This document shows positions 1 through 13,000 of a stretch of 64,000 nucleotides of DNA, in pieces. The stretch lies in NCBI GenBank assembly GCA_022457155.1, contig JAJGOT010000276.1:310001-374000 (forward strand), written 5' to 3'. The translations under genes and the position numbers were made by a program. Each line of letters begins with the position of its first letter. Positions within the stretch are counted from its first letter, which is position 1. The notes under the pieces are model-generated. The model had not been told where the DNA came from, did no database searches, and saw only the letters and a program-made list of their open reading frames with translations. The DNA is from Cladopsammia gracilis (lineage: Eukaryota; Cnidaria; Anthozoa; Scleractinia; Dendrophylliidae).

Positions 1-112
1 TGGACTTAAATATACATGTAGAAGTCAGTGAGCAATATTTTGATTGACAATCAAATACACTGTACTTCATTAATTTTTTTTCTGCTTGGAAATAAGTACA
101 ATTAAATGAAAG

Positions 113-159
113 TAATGCATCAAAACCGGCCTCAAGAGTCCTAGTGGGCCCGAAGAGGA

Positions 160-190
<31 letters not shown>
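113..190. repeat. SINE-like tail with (TAAG)n microsatellite
   Basis: The segment around gtcctagtgggcccgaagag is followed by about seven TAAG units. A fixed sequence ending in a short tandem repeat resembles a retroposon 3' tail. The rest of 1-960 shows no exon or other feature I can support. Confidence 0.4.
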
Positions 191-961
191 TGCATCAAAA
201 GTACCATTTTAAAGCCTTCAACTAGTTTAATCTCCTTTGGTTCCACATTTGTCAAATCTACAATTAAGGACAAAAGTTCTTGGGAAAAATGCTACAAAGT
301 CCAACTATTAACTTCTAATTTAGTGTGACTGACCAATGAAGACATGTTTTTCAATTAAAGCCCATCTTACCAACCCTAAGTACCCCTCCCCCCAAGGCAA
401 TGTTGAAATCCACAAATCATTTTTATAACACAGGCTCAACATTGTAAGGGGGGCTGGGGGTTGGGGAACGGATACTTTGTTTATGCGTAGCATGTTTCTG
501 TCGCATGTGTAGGGAAGCATAGTAAATGCGAATTCATCCCAACCCTTTGTCCTTGATTGTAACTCCTTCAGTACGATTTTGGCCACCATCTTGGATCATA
601 TAACTGACCATGTGGATTGTGGGCTTATGTTATTCGTTCCTTATGGTTTTTGCTACGTTTTTTGAAAACAATATGCGGATTGCAATTAACTTTAACCCCC
701 TTAAGTCCAGCAGGGACCCTATTTATTAGGCAGAAGCAGGGCCCTGGAAACCCCAAGTTAAAATCCTGGGAAGAATGCTGCATACAGCTGCAGGTGACCA
801 TCTTTCATCTTAACTGGTATTTTTGGTGGTCACTTTCATGTACATGTACAAGATAGTGGATGCAACAAGATAGGAAACTGCATGCCAGTGTTGTGGATTG
901 CTGTAACAGAACAACAAAGTGATTGCTTGACTATATATTAAGTAATCTTTTCTATTTACAG

Positions 962-1046
962 CAAGCAACAGCAGTTCAAAATGGCTCACATTTGTTCAGA
1001 AACATTTGGAGACATGCTTCTGAAACTGCCTTTGGACAGTCATCCA
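962..1046 (+). CDS. PLCB4: PLCB4-like exon: end of X domain
   Basis: Acceptor tttacag and donor gtaagt. Reads KQQQFKMAH...ETFGDMLL, the helix after the X-box SFENHCS motif of PLC beta. The first base completes a codon of an exon outside the window; the exon ends in phase 0. Confidence 0.88.
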
Positions 1047-4000
1047 GTAAGTTTTCTCTGTTAATTGATTTTCACACAGGTTCTACGTGTAGCTCTAACA
1101 ACTGTCTTACCAAAAATACCTTGTTGAAAACAAATCCTGTTTCAAAGTCTTCATATCATTGTGATTATCAAACAGAGCTAATAAATTTATTTTGTTGCTT
1201 TTTGCCTTCTAAAGCTTGAAGAAGGCAAACCTCTTCCTTCACCAAGCCATCTGAAGGGAAGGATAATCATAAAGAACAAAAAACTTAAGCCAGAACAGGA
1301 ATCAGATGGTAAATATGGCATGCTAGATAAGTAATGTATGATAAAATGCCTTGTAGTTATTAAGTTCTCGTGGATATTTTCATACAGTGCACTTCTTAAC
1401 CCTTTTCCACTGGAAAAATTTTCCATCCCCTGGAAATAACCCACCTTCCTTATGGAATGATATTATAATAATCTTTTGCTCCCTGGGAATAATCTTCCAT
1501 CCCCTGGGAATAACCCTTTATCTCCTGGGAATAATCCTTCATCCCCTGGGAATAACCCTTATTCCCTGGGAATAATCCTCCATCCCCTAGAAATAATCCT
1601 CCATCCCCTGGGAATAATCCTTCATCCCCTGGAAATAATCCTCCACCCCCTGGAAATAATCCTCCATCCCCTGGGAATAATCCTTCATCCCCTGGAAATA
1701 ATCCTTCATCCCCTGGGAATAATCCTCCATCCCCTGAGAATAATCCTCCATCCCCTGGGAATAATCCTTCATCCCCTGGAAATAATCCTCCATCCCCTGG
1801 AAATAATCCTTCATCCCCTGGGAATAATCCTTCATCCCCTGGAAATAATCCTTCATCCCCTGGGAATAATCCTCCATCCCCTGAGAATAATCCTCCATCC
1901 CCTGGGAATAATCCTCCATCCCCCGGTGATGATCCTTCTTCTCCTGGGAATAATCCTTCATCTCCTGGAAATAATCCTCCATCCCCTGGGAATAATCCTT
2001 CATCCCGTGGGAATAATCCTCCATCCCCTGGGAATAATCCTCCATCCCCTGGGAATGATTCTGCTTTCCCTGTGGCTGGTTCTCCATGTGGATATTTTCC
2101 CAGGGAATAATTATCCTTTGCCCTTGGGTAGTCAGGGCTCGAAATAGAAAAAAATTATAGCCTGCAATTTTTTATTTTTGGCAAGCCAAACAAATTTTGA
2201 CTTGCCATTTATTTTTTTGGCCTCCCACATATTGAAATTTTTACTATCAATGAAATCGTAGTATTTTTTTGAGACGCCTCACATGGAAAAATTCTAGACT
2301 CTGATCAGAGACGACTAGCACACGGGAACATCAACTAAAGTTTAGGAGATCTGTACGCGATGCAAAATGACAAAATGATCCCCAATGCCAAATGATCCCC
2401 AACGCCAAATGATCCCCAAATAGAACTAAAATATGACTTGAAATGATCCCCAGGGAATTATTGGAATGAAATGGGATGACGTTTCTTCCCCAGAGTAAAA
2501 TGAAAAAGTTTTAAGTATTTTCAGGTCTAAAAATGGCTAATCGATTGAAGGGGTTGTTTTCAGTTAACATCAGTTGCCTGGACTTCAAATGTATACAGCT
2601 ATTTCAATTAACGTTGTCGGATGAAAGCTTAAAGCCAAGACCGCAAGGTAGTATGGGTTTGGGTTAATAGCCATTGTATAAACATCCCATACTACCTTGT
2701 GGTCTTGGCTTTTCACCTTTTTCATCCGACAACGTTAATTGAAATAGCTGTATGCACCGAAAGTAGACACTAGTTGTCAGGTGTAGCTTCCATGAAGAAA
2801 TAACAGGAAAGCCGTAAAAGATGCCAGAATAAGCATGTTTTTATCGACGTCTTCGTATTTGCAAACAAATACAAACTGAGTAAATTTTTAAATTAAGGTT
2901 ACAGTGTACCTTCAGATCCAAAATTTATTGACAATTTTTTTTGGCGTTAAAATAAAGTTTACAGAATGAACTTTCATCCAAAAAAAAAAGTATCGAAAAA
3001 TAGTGAAAATTGACGGAGAAATGACGGTATAACTTTTGTGGGCGGAGTTTGTTTATTAAGCGATATGTTTTTTTAAGCGCCATTTTCTCAAAGTTAATTT
3101 TTCGCTTGTTGGGGACACTTTAAAGAGCTACAACTCAAAGGGAATTTGTTCGATTTTCCTTAAATTTGGACAGAAGCTAGGCTAACATATAATCAACAAA
3201 AACGTGTCGGCGAATGTCTTAATTCCGAAAACTTTTTCATCAAGAGGCATTTCCGTGCGATCATTCCAATTTTTTTTCTCTCCTTTTCGAAAATATTCTG
3301 TAACTTTTCACTGCAATTGAATATGGAAAATCGCCGACACGTTTTTTTAGCGCTTCGTGTCCGGAAACTCGAGAACAAATCAAATTAGCAAAAGATAATC
3401 GCTTTGAGTTATAGCGTTTTAAAGCTGATTCAGACGTTCGAATTTAGACGTCGTAAAAAATTCGACAATTCATTTTATTACCAAATGATTTCCATATTTA
3501 GATAGCCAGCTCTATAAGCTTTAATTTGATATCTGGGTTTAGGTATATTAAGTGTAATCTTAAGACGCTAGAGCTGTTATACTGGAGACACCCCCGAAGG
3601 TACACTGTAACCTTAATGCTTTAAGATGGAATCTCAACAGAAAAGTTTTTAGATGGAGAAACGGTGAAACAGTGCAACTGGTGCATTTACCTAATACAAC
3701 ATGCAAACAAACATCTAGATTTATATTACATATAGTTTTGTATTTTCTGATTGTTTTGATATAGTTCAGGTTATAACGTTGCAACACGTTAACAGAATTA
3801 GGTTTTTCAATCACCTAGCTGTTGTATTTGTCGTTTATAATTAATTTTACTGTTCTTTATGTTCACTTCTCTTAAAGAGTGTCTACTTCAAGAGGCGGAG
3901 AGTTTTATTCGGTCCTTGTTACAGTTCAAAATTATCTGATTTTATACCCACAAATATTGATTTTAGAATTGACGGAAATAAATTGTAATGTGAATGCTAC

Positions 4001-7000
4001 ATAAAACTATGTTAATGCTACTATGTATATAGGAAGCGATAACTTTTATACAATCATGTTACCTGCTAATGGTTACATTATGCCATTTCCACGATTTTAA
4101 TACACCTAATTAGAACTATGAAAGTTTCTTGAAAATTCGATAAAAATGAGTTATAATTATTTAATAAATTGTTCAAAATTAATAAATACATGAACACTTC
4201 AAACAATTCCAGTCAACATTTCTTTAGTTTACTTTGTTTTAGTAATGCTGCCATCCTCAGGACAGAAACGTCATTCCGATAATTCCTTGGGGATCATTTT
4301 GCGTTGTGTACAGATCCTTAACCCTTCACTCCCTAAGAGTGCCAATTGGCACATAATGCCATACTGTAACTTGCTCAATATTTGGTAGATTTCTTTGAAT
4401 TTTTGCCAACAAAATCACAGGGTGTTCATTAGGCATCGGAGATCGAAGAATTCTCCGCCTGCTACGCAGATTTCTCTGGCTAAATTTCGATCGCAATATG
4501 TAGCTATCTTCGCTGTTTCATAATATTCTCCTGTTACTTAACACTATTTTCCTGCTACTACAATTCTTAATGAAAACCCTGAATCATCTTGTTAAGATCT
4601 ACCCAACAAAGGCATAAAATCATGACCCCCTCCTATACATGGCATGGTTGACGACCCCTACAACTTTTCAATATTTCTTTCCTTACACATTTGTAGTCCA
4701 AGACTTATCTCATATTAATCTATGAATTAAAAGCTTCAAAATGAGCTATAGTCTAAGGGTGTAACTAATATATATGAAGAGTACAGTGTTATTGAACTTT
4801 TTTATTTTTACGTTAAAAACCCATTTCTATCAAAACCATAACTTTCTTCACAGATGCTGATATGTTTTATGAAATATAGTGATCAATAGCTTTAAATGAT
4901 ATATGATACATGGACATAGGGTTACTCCTTATCAATTTGGAAAAAAGTGGCAATTTCGCCTTAGGGAGTAACCTTAGCAAGAGTGAAGATAGGGAAGCAT
5001 TAATGTTTTATTGTTTTTATATCTTTCACTTTCCAACTTCTGACTTTTGTGCCGATGCATGAGGATGTGAAAATTTCCTGACCTAGAACATGTATAGTCG
5101 CTGAAAATTTATTACGCGACATCGCTATTTATAAATCGACACTCAATCAAATTAAAACACATGGTAAATAGGACAAGTTTTAGTTCCTTTTGAATGTTGT
5201 ACAAAGTGCCGTTATTTTCAATTGCATTATGGCCAGACCCCAAAGTTAGAAAGTTCTTTGAAGCAAAATAACTTAGATTTTATTCCAGACAAGCAAACAA
5301 ATGAAGTCAGAAACCACCAAACTGTGAATATTTAATTTGCACACTTGCAAATATCAGATTACATGCAATGTGCGCAAAAGTAAAATGAATGGGCACAGGA
5401 TGTTAAGGCAGGCAAAAAATCTTCAAAGAAAATTGTCACATTATTTTAAAGTATCATTATAAAAGCTTTTGTTTTTGTTTTTGTTTTATAATTTCGCGGC
5501 CACTATTTTGAGCCCTGGCAAGGGCCCAGGCATAATCCTCCTTTTCCAGTGTAGATTTAGTTCTGCTAGGAATGGTCCCTGTAGGATTGTGTGTTAGGAT
5601 TGTAAAATACGTCTTGCATGGAGCACATGTAGATTAGACTGATGCTTTATTCAATACAGTCATAGTCAAATAGGAATGAATCCATTTCAGACGTTTTTGA
5701 CTGATATTTTTAATCACAAAATCAAGGCCTCATCACTGAATGACGAGCGAACGAAGTGTGGTGCTGAGGAGCCAGGCCTCCTATTATATAACATAATGCT
5801 TATAATTCTCTATAATTCTCTATCTCCCCCCAAGTCTTTAGTGTTCTTTAACTGGGGGAACAGTGAAGACTGATCAAATTACATCATACAGTAACAATAC
5901 ATATCTATGATTACATAGTTGGCAATGAAAATTAATGCCATTGTTCAATGTTTGTGTTCAGGCCTCCTTCAGTCCTGGGCTGTTGAAATCCATAAGCCGC
6001 CGTAAGGCTAAGGGGGGTTTCTTCTGTGTAGGTGCCGGAGGTTCGGTGGGGATAGTTGGAGTGTCTGTACGTGCTGGTGGAGAGGGTGGAACAAATGTGG
6101 GCTGTGTGACTGTTGGTGTGGGTGCCCTTGTTTCTGGAGTGGGCTTTTCTTGATGTGATAGGGTCTGGTTGTTGTTGCTGGGGACAGGTTCTGTGTTTGG
6201 TTCGCTCTGACAAGTCCTGCCTGTGGTTGCTGCATTGGGTGAGCTGGGACTTGATGTGGACTTGGTAGTGAAAGGAAGGTCATCCGTGATGGTGAGTTGA
6301 GGCGGCGGTTTGTGTACTGGGAGGTATTGTCGCAGGAATTTCCTGTTGCGAAGGGTCATTCTGCCTGAGCCATTCATACGCACGATGTATTGGTCATATT
6401 GACGAACTTTGACAACAACGCCTGTCTTGTCCCATTTGGTGGGGTGGTTGCTGGTTTGGTTTTGCATGCGTACGTGATGACCAACCTTAAGTGGGGGGAG
6501 TTGTCTTGTGTGTTCGTTCCAACGTTCAGCTAGCTTCATGTGCCTGTTCCTGAGCGCCTCCTCTCGAGCAGCTAATGTGTCTTGCCAAGTAGGGTATGGT
6601 TGGTACCGGCCAGGAAGGATTGGTATGAAGTCTTTGATGGGACGGCCAAACACACATTGGGCTGGGGAGAGCTTGGTACTGGGGTCAGGGGTGTTATGAT
6701 ATTGTAGGATGGCACGCTGGAGTGAATCTGTGTCAAGGCTCCCATGTGCATCTGTGTTGTCGGTGATGAGACGCTTCATGGTCTTAACCCTTATTTCTGC
6801 TCGACAATTTGAGTGTGGGAAAGCCACTGAGGAAAGTCGGTGATGGACTCCCCATTCCCTCAGGAATGTGCATGTGGCACTTTCTGTGAACTCAGGCCCC
6901 CCATCGGTAGCACATTCGTCGGGGATGCCGAAGGTGGCAAACAGTCGTCGAAGGGAGTCAATGAAGTCTTTGGACCCCTCGTGCACTCGTTCAATGATTG

Positions 7001-10000
7001 GCCAGTTGGAGTATCAGTCAACTACAACGAGGTAGTGCATTCCTTTGTGGTTGAGGAGATCGGCACAGATGCACTGAAAGGTGTAGATCGTTGGGACTGG
7101 TGGGTAGGGGGGTGCACTTGGTTGTGAAGGTGCCATGCGGTTGCAGTGACCACATTTGGCTCTCAGAGATGCGATGGCTGGTGTGATGCCTGGCCAGAAC
7201 ACGTTTGACTCTGCCCGCGCAGTCTTGGAGGTAACACCTTGATGTGCGGAATGCAGTGCTGCAAGGATGTGCTGTCGGAGTGTGGGTGGTATGACTATTT
7301 GGTCTTTGTACATGATGACTCCATCCACAGTGTAGAGATGGTCGCGGAATTGGTAATATTCTTGGAGTGTTGCAGGGAGTTCATGGCGAAATTGTGGGAA
7401 GCCACTCTTGATGATGTGTAACAGTGCTGCCATTTCCGGGTCACTTGTGGTTGCAAGACAAACCCTGTCCCATGTGATGGCCATGGTCTTGAACGCTGAG
7501 GTGGCGGTTGATGCCAAATGACTGTCAATTGTGGTGGAGTATGACTCGAGTGGGTTCTCATCACTGCGAATGCCAGCCATGAAGGAGTGTCCGGCATTGC
7601 TAGCTGGTAGGGGAATGGGCGTCTCAGATGCCGCTGCCATGTCGTCCGGTAGCTCTAGCATCTCTGGAGATGCTGATCCAGTGGGGTGTCTTGAGAGGGC
7701 GTTGGCTGCTTTGTGTCGTACCCCTGGAATATGTATCATGCGAAATTTGTACTGGAGTGTCTTCTCCTTCAGATTGCATAGTCTGTCATTCGAGATCTCG
7801 TCTAGGGACCAGTCCCTGAAGATCTTGAGCAGGGGTTTGTGATCAACTGCGATGATGAGATCAGTGCAGCTTCGTCCAGGGTGTCTGCTACCGCAAGGGC
7901 TTCGCCTTCAACAGGAGCATAGCATGACTTGGCTGCATAAGTGAAGCGGCTACCTACTAAGGTTATCTTCCAGCCTGTGTGACAGCAAAAGGGCTCATCT
8001 GAGTTGTACTTGCAATGTTTCTGGAACAGCCAGAAGCTGATGCCATGCTTGGACCAGTCAGTAGCCAGGCAGGTTGGCTTGAATTTATCGAAGATGCGGA
8101 CATCTTCTTTGATCTCGCTGATTATGACATCCTTGGATTCTTTGAATATGTTGTCCAGGGTGTCGTCCCTGTGGAATGGTATGCCTGGATTCAGTAGCTC
8201 TCTGAATGGTAGCATTTGGTCAGCTGTAGCGAAGGCGTATGAAACTTGGTCGATTAGGCCAAACCAGGAGCGGATATCTGTCGTGTTGGCTGGTGTGAGG
8301 AAATTGCGGATAGCATCCAGGTACTTCTTGCAGGGGGGAACGCCATTGGGCGTTATCTCAAAGCCAGTGAACTCGACTGTGTCTGCTCCAAAGACAAACT
8401 TGTCGGGATTGAGTGTGATACTGTGGTGTCCACAGAGGTCGAGCCAGTTGACTGCCTGAAAGAAGCTCTCTGTTAGGTTGTCTGCCCAGAGCAGGATATC
8501 ATCGATGCACTTGGTCTTGTTTGGTATGTGGGAGACAAGTTCGTCGAATTGCCTCGAGTAGCCGTCCCCTGATGCTATGTAGCCCTGGGTGCTGTTTTGT
8601 ATCTGTAGCGTCCCCAGGGGATGATGAAGGTGGTGAGGTGCCGGTCGTCTTTATGCAGAGGGATGCTATGGTAGCCATTCCAGCAGTCAAACACTGTCTT
8701 TTTCTTGCCACTTGGTATAGAGCGTGCTTGGTGGAAAGGGATTTGTGTATGGTGGGTTTCCCGGGTGGCGTGGAGGTTCAGTGCTTGGAAGTCGACTGTG
8801 CGACAAGGCTTGCCATTTTTCTTGGCACATACCACCATACGGGAGAGACTTTTGTTGCTTTGGCATGTTTGGTGAGCTGTTGTTGCCGTTTTATGTTGTT
8901 TTCTGGCGATATCTTGTCGATTCGTCATGGTACGGAGGCATTTCTTGTGTCGCGAAAATCCAAGATGGTGGCCGGTTGGTAAACAATGTGTCTTTTGAGC
9001 GTGGAGTTTCAGCTTTCTTTTCACTTTTGAGGCGAGGAAAGACGCTGAAATGCTGCATAAGCTTGTTGACCAGCTATTGTTCGCTCGTCATAATAGGAAT
9101 GAATCCATTTCAGACGTTTTTTACTGATATTTTTAATCACAAAATCAAGGCCTCGTCACTGAATGACGAGTGAACGAAGCGTGGTGCTGAGGAGCCAGGC
9201 CTCCTATTATATAACATAATGCTTACAATTCTCTATAATTCTCTAATAGTCTTTAATTACACTTCCAGTGATGTAAGTCATGAACACTACAATCCCTTTC
9301 CCACATGCAAAATTTATGTGGGATAACCCTTTCAATTGTGCATAATCTGTGAAAACAAAATCCTCCTTTCTTTGTGTAACCCTTTCACTCCTAGAGTCAA
9401 TTATGAAGATATGTAGTGCAGTTCTAACTTCAATGAAATTCATGGTACATGTGACCATTCATATGAAACCTCTTCGACAGTACTTTTGCATGGTCCCATT
9501 TGTTTTTCAATATTTTAAGAAATGAAATTTTGGATTTTTCTTGAATTTTAATATTTGACACTCTTAGGAGTTAAAGCATTAAATTTCATTGCGATAACTA
9601 TACCATCTCCCTGTAGGAAAATTCTCAGTTTAGTCACACTGACTACTTTTTAAGGGGAGTGGTAGCTACATGTAGTTGTTGGTGTTTAATACAGAGCTTG
9701 TGATACTTACAGTACTTAGTGAACATTATAGAATTGAAATCTAGGGGATGCACATATGAGAGGGTTGACTGCTAGGTCAAGCAGTATGGTACTTCCTGTG
9801 GATAAAGTTAAAAATACACTGGGCTTTTTAGGCACGACATAATTTAATGGAATGTGATGCTGCATTGATCAGTCAATTCATTAATAATTTATTATAAATA
9901 TCTGATTAGTAACATTGTTCTTTTTTTCATTTAGAATTCAGTGAAATGTTTAGTGATTATGAACCTACAGATACATCAGGTATTTAAAAATTTTGTTTAT

Positions 10001-13000
10001 TTGCTTAGTTAATTTTTGTAATATTTATGAATGTTTACTGAAATACATCTAGTGATCTTCCACCAGTACATGATTCCTTAATTATTCCTTGTACAAAATT
10101 TCTCTCTCAGTCCCTTGTATGTGTTGTGTTTCAAATTTTTGTTTCATACCAGTTTTATTTTTATTTCCCTTTTAATATATCAAATACATTATTATAATCT
10201 AATAATCTCAGACAAATAGGAAAACAAAAATTAAAAAGGTTTGAATTTTTTCAAACCAAAGAAAAATTTGAACCAGTACAACATACATTTTCACTGATGT
10301 GAAGAAGTTTCTCTACCACTGAATCTTTTGATGGGTCCTTCAATATAGCGAGTGATTTTCAAAAAGTATATCTTTCACAGAAATTAATTGTCCCACTCCA
10401 GCTGGAAATAATTTAAAGAAGGAGATGAATGTTGCCTCAAGTACCTAACACCTTTGTCTAAAAACTGTCTGATTTTTTTTCTTTTGATTTAAAAAAAAAA
10501 TTTTAATTGGGCAGTTAATGCAGAGGAATGGATGTCTTTCGAACTTTAAAATTTAACTGTGTGGAGAAAACAAAGGAGACAAGTTACCGGGGTATCAGAA
10601 TTTCCTGAGATGCTTTTTTTAGACAAACATGTTAGGTATTCAACACGATCATCTCCATCGTTAGATCATTTTTGGCTGGAGCGGAACTCAATTTTGGGAA
10701 AGACGTACTTTTGGAAACGACTCGCTATACAGTCGAACCTCAACTAACTAACTTTTTTTTCAACCTCCTGTAAGCGGACACCTCCTGTAAGCAGACACTT
10801 ACCCTTGGTCCCGAGGGTGTCCGCTTATAGGAGGTTCCACTGTATTCTAAACTCATTAATAATTTATTTTTGTAAATATCTTTAATTTATTAATTATTAA
10901 GCTTTCAGAAAGTTGTTTGTTGTTTTTTTAATGAGGCATTTTACATGCATGAGAGCAATAAAAAAGGCACAAATTGTTTTTTTTGGGGTACCCTGACACA
11001 TTATAAAGCAAACAGCCAGGGGGAACTCCCATTAAAACTGATGGAGGTGAACATCAGAGATTTTGAAAGGAAACCCTAAAATGTACCAGAAGCCTATTTT
11101 GTGAGTGTGGTCCAAATTAATTTTTATCCCTAAGGGTACCAATGAAGAGTTGTTGCTGTCAGCATATTATTTTTCTGGCTTAATACCCTAAATGGATCAG
11201 AATAACTCTGATGGTGGTTATATATTTTTTATTCAAACACCCTTAATGGTACATGTACCAGACTATGACTTTCAACCCCTAAAAGGTACTGTCACGCCAT
11301 CAATTTGAATGGCAGCTCCCCCCCAACCTCTCCTAAGTGGGCTTGCATGTTTGTCTGTGTAAGAACTGCATGACACTGTTGATGACTAGAAATTCTACAG
11401 TCAATCAGGTTGTAACTTATCTACTTGTGTATTCTGTATTAGGGTTTCGTGCTGGAAGCATAAAGGAAACGGCAATTATTGACGATAACATTGAGGAGGA
11501 GGAAGAAGAAGTGAATGAAAGTGACATTGATGAATCCCGTGACCGATCATTAAGCTGTGAAGAGTTTAACAAAATCATGGAATATAGTGACAGAGTATGC
11601 AGTGATCTTTTACTTAAATCAACAGCAGCTGCAGTGCAAGAATTACCATCTGAGGACAAGGCAGTCACTCTTGACGATATAGCTCAGTATAGCTCTGTTT
11701 CAGAGTATTCAAGTTTTCTTCTGTCCAGGATTCTTAATGATGCAGGCTTAAATGGCATGTCAAAGGATTTAGAAAACACCTTTGTTATGTCTCGGAACAG
11801 TAGAAACTTTCTTGAAATGCAAGGTATCGAGGGTCTTGCTGACAATTCTAGTTCAGATTCCAGCTCAACAAGATCTTCAAGAATTAGTGAAGAAGTGAGT
11901 CCTGGAAATCGTATTTCTGGATTTTCTACAGCCTCAACTTTGAGTGCTGTCTCTGACAGTTCAAATGACAGTGACCTTTCAGTGACTCCTACAGTCACAG
12001 TCACAGAAAGTGGGGAAACTTGCTATGAGTTCCCTCCTGCCAAAGACGAAAACTGCAACAGTGATGTTGCGGCTGTTGTAAAGCCTTACAGAAATAACAG
12101 TGGTCTTGAAGCCATTAAGGAGGTGTCAGACACAACTGAAAGTGATGATCCAACATATGCAAATGATTCTGATGATAGTTCATTGAAATCTGAGAAAAGG
12201 TCCAAGTTTTACATTGACTCAGAACTTGAAGATCTGGAACAAAAAAGTGAAAAGAATACATCATCTGTGATCCACTGTAATGGGAAAGTGGATGGTAAAA
12301 AGACACATGCTTCAATACAGGGAACTTATTCAAATTCATCTACTAGAAGCAGCAACGACTTCTCGTGTGATCAGAAATTTATTTGTGGAAGGAAAGAAAG
12401 CACTGTAAGTACACAAAGTGGTGAGTCTCTCCCAGATGATGATGAGGAAAGAGATGTGATCAGTGAGTTTAAGAAAAGAGAAGAAAAATTAACGGCCTAT
12501 GGAAGTTCGTTGCGACTTAACGTGGGGGGAAAGAAGGTATTTAACTTAAAAAGTCTCAAGTAGTAATGGAATCTTTACACTGCAGTTGCTTCATGGACTC
12601 TTCATGCAATGGGACAAAAAAGGGTCTGGGCTTTCTGCTCCTATCAGTTTTACTCCCACCTACTGTCTCTCCTTTGGCAGCTACTGAACCTGTTTGTAAA
12701 CTTTCTCCTAGTGGCTGTGCTCATTAAAATCTTGTGGTAGATTTCACCTTGATGTTTTAGCTTTCAAAATCACCAAGAGCATTTTTAGACTGATCTGAGA
12801 CGAAGTAATTGTTGATGTGTAGCAAAATTAAAGTGAATGTTTGTAACAGTGTATGAATTAATTTTGGGAAGTTTGGAGAGTATTCAAGAAGCTAGAGTTG
12901 CTCAACCTGCACTCTTATGCTTCTTTTGCACTCTCCAAATGTCCTGCATGCTTCATAACTCAGTATATGCATGCTAAAGTGTAAACCAATTTATATAATA

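Larger units (their letters stand above)
2348..4316. mobile_element. Foldback DNA element with nested insertions
   Basis: The left end (gatctgtac...gcaaaatgatccccaa...ggaattattggaatga) and the right end around 4262-4316 are inverted copies. The gatcccc motif is tandemly repeated at the left end. The body holds a separate hairpin (2592-2754) and a TTAA element (2893-3616). No transposase frame was seen. Confidence 0.6.
5669..9245 (-). mobile_element. Ty3/gypsy LTR retrotransposon, gag/protease deleted
   Basis: Two direct repeats of 154 bp (5669-5822 and 9092-9245), about 96% identical by eye, flank a minus-strand pol region. The hexamer ATAGTC lies just outside each LTR, with a one-base gap on the left, consistent with a target-site duplication. 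A purine tract (CTTGGGGGGAGA on the minus strand) abuts the 3' LTR at 5823-5834. Only about 70 bp separate the 5' LTR from the pre-RT reading frame, so leader, gag and protease are missing. It lies antisense in a PLCB4-like intron. Confidence 0.88.

Noticed and set aside
1420..2064. CRISPR-like array
   Set aside because: Contiguous tandem units without spacers; eukaryotic context.
1476..2147. Open frames of 223 aa (plus strand) and 166 aa (minus strand, 1587-2087)
   Set aside because: Both are translations of the 21-bp minisatellite and lie in an intron; no start context or splice support.
5958..6986. A 342-aa host gene
   Set aside because: It is a gypsy integrase C-terminal part between LTRs, cut off from its upstream core by a stop.
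11337..11442. Met at 11337 as start of a separate 408-aa gene
   Set aside because: The first 35 residues are intronic; the frame continues the PLC beta linker from the acceptor at 11442 with matching phase.
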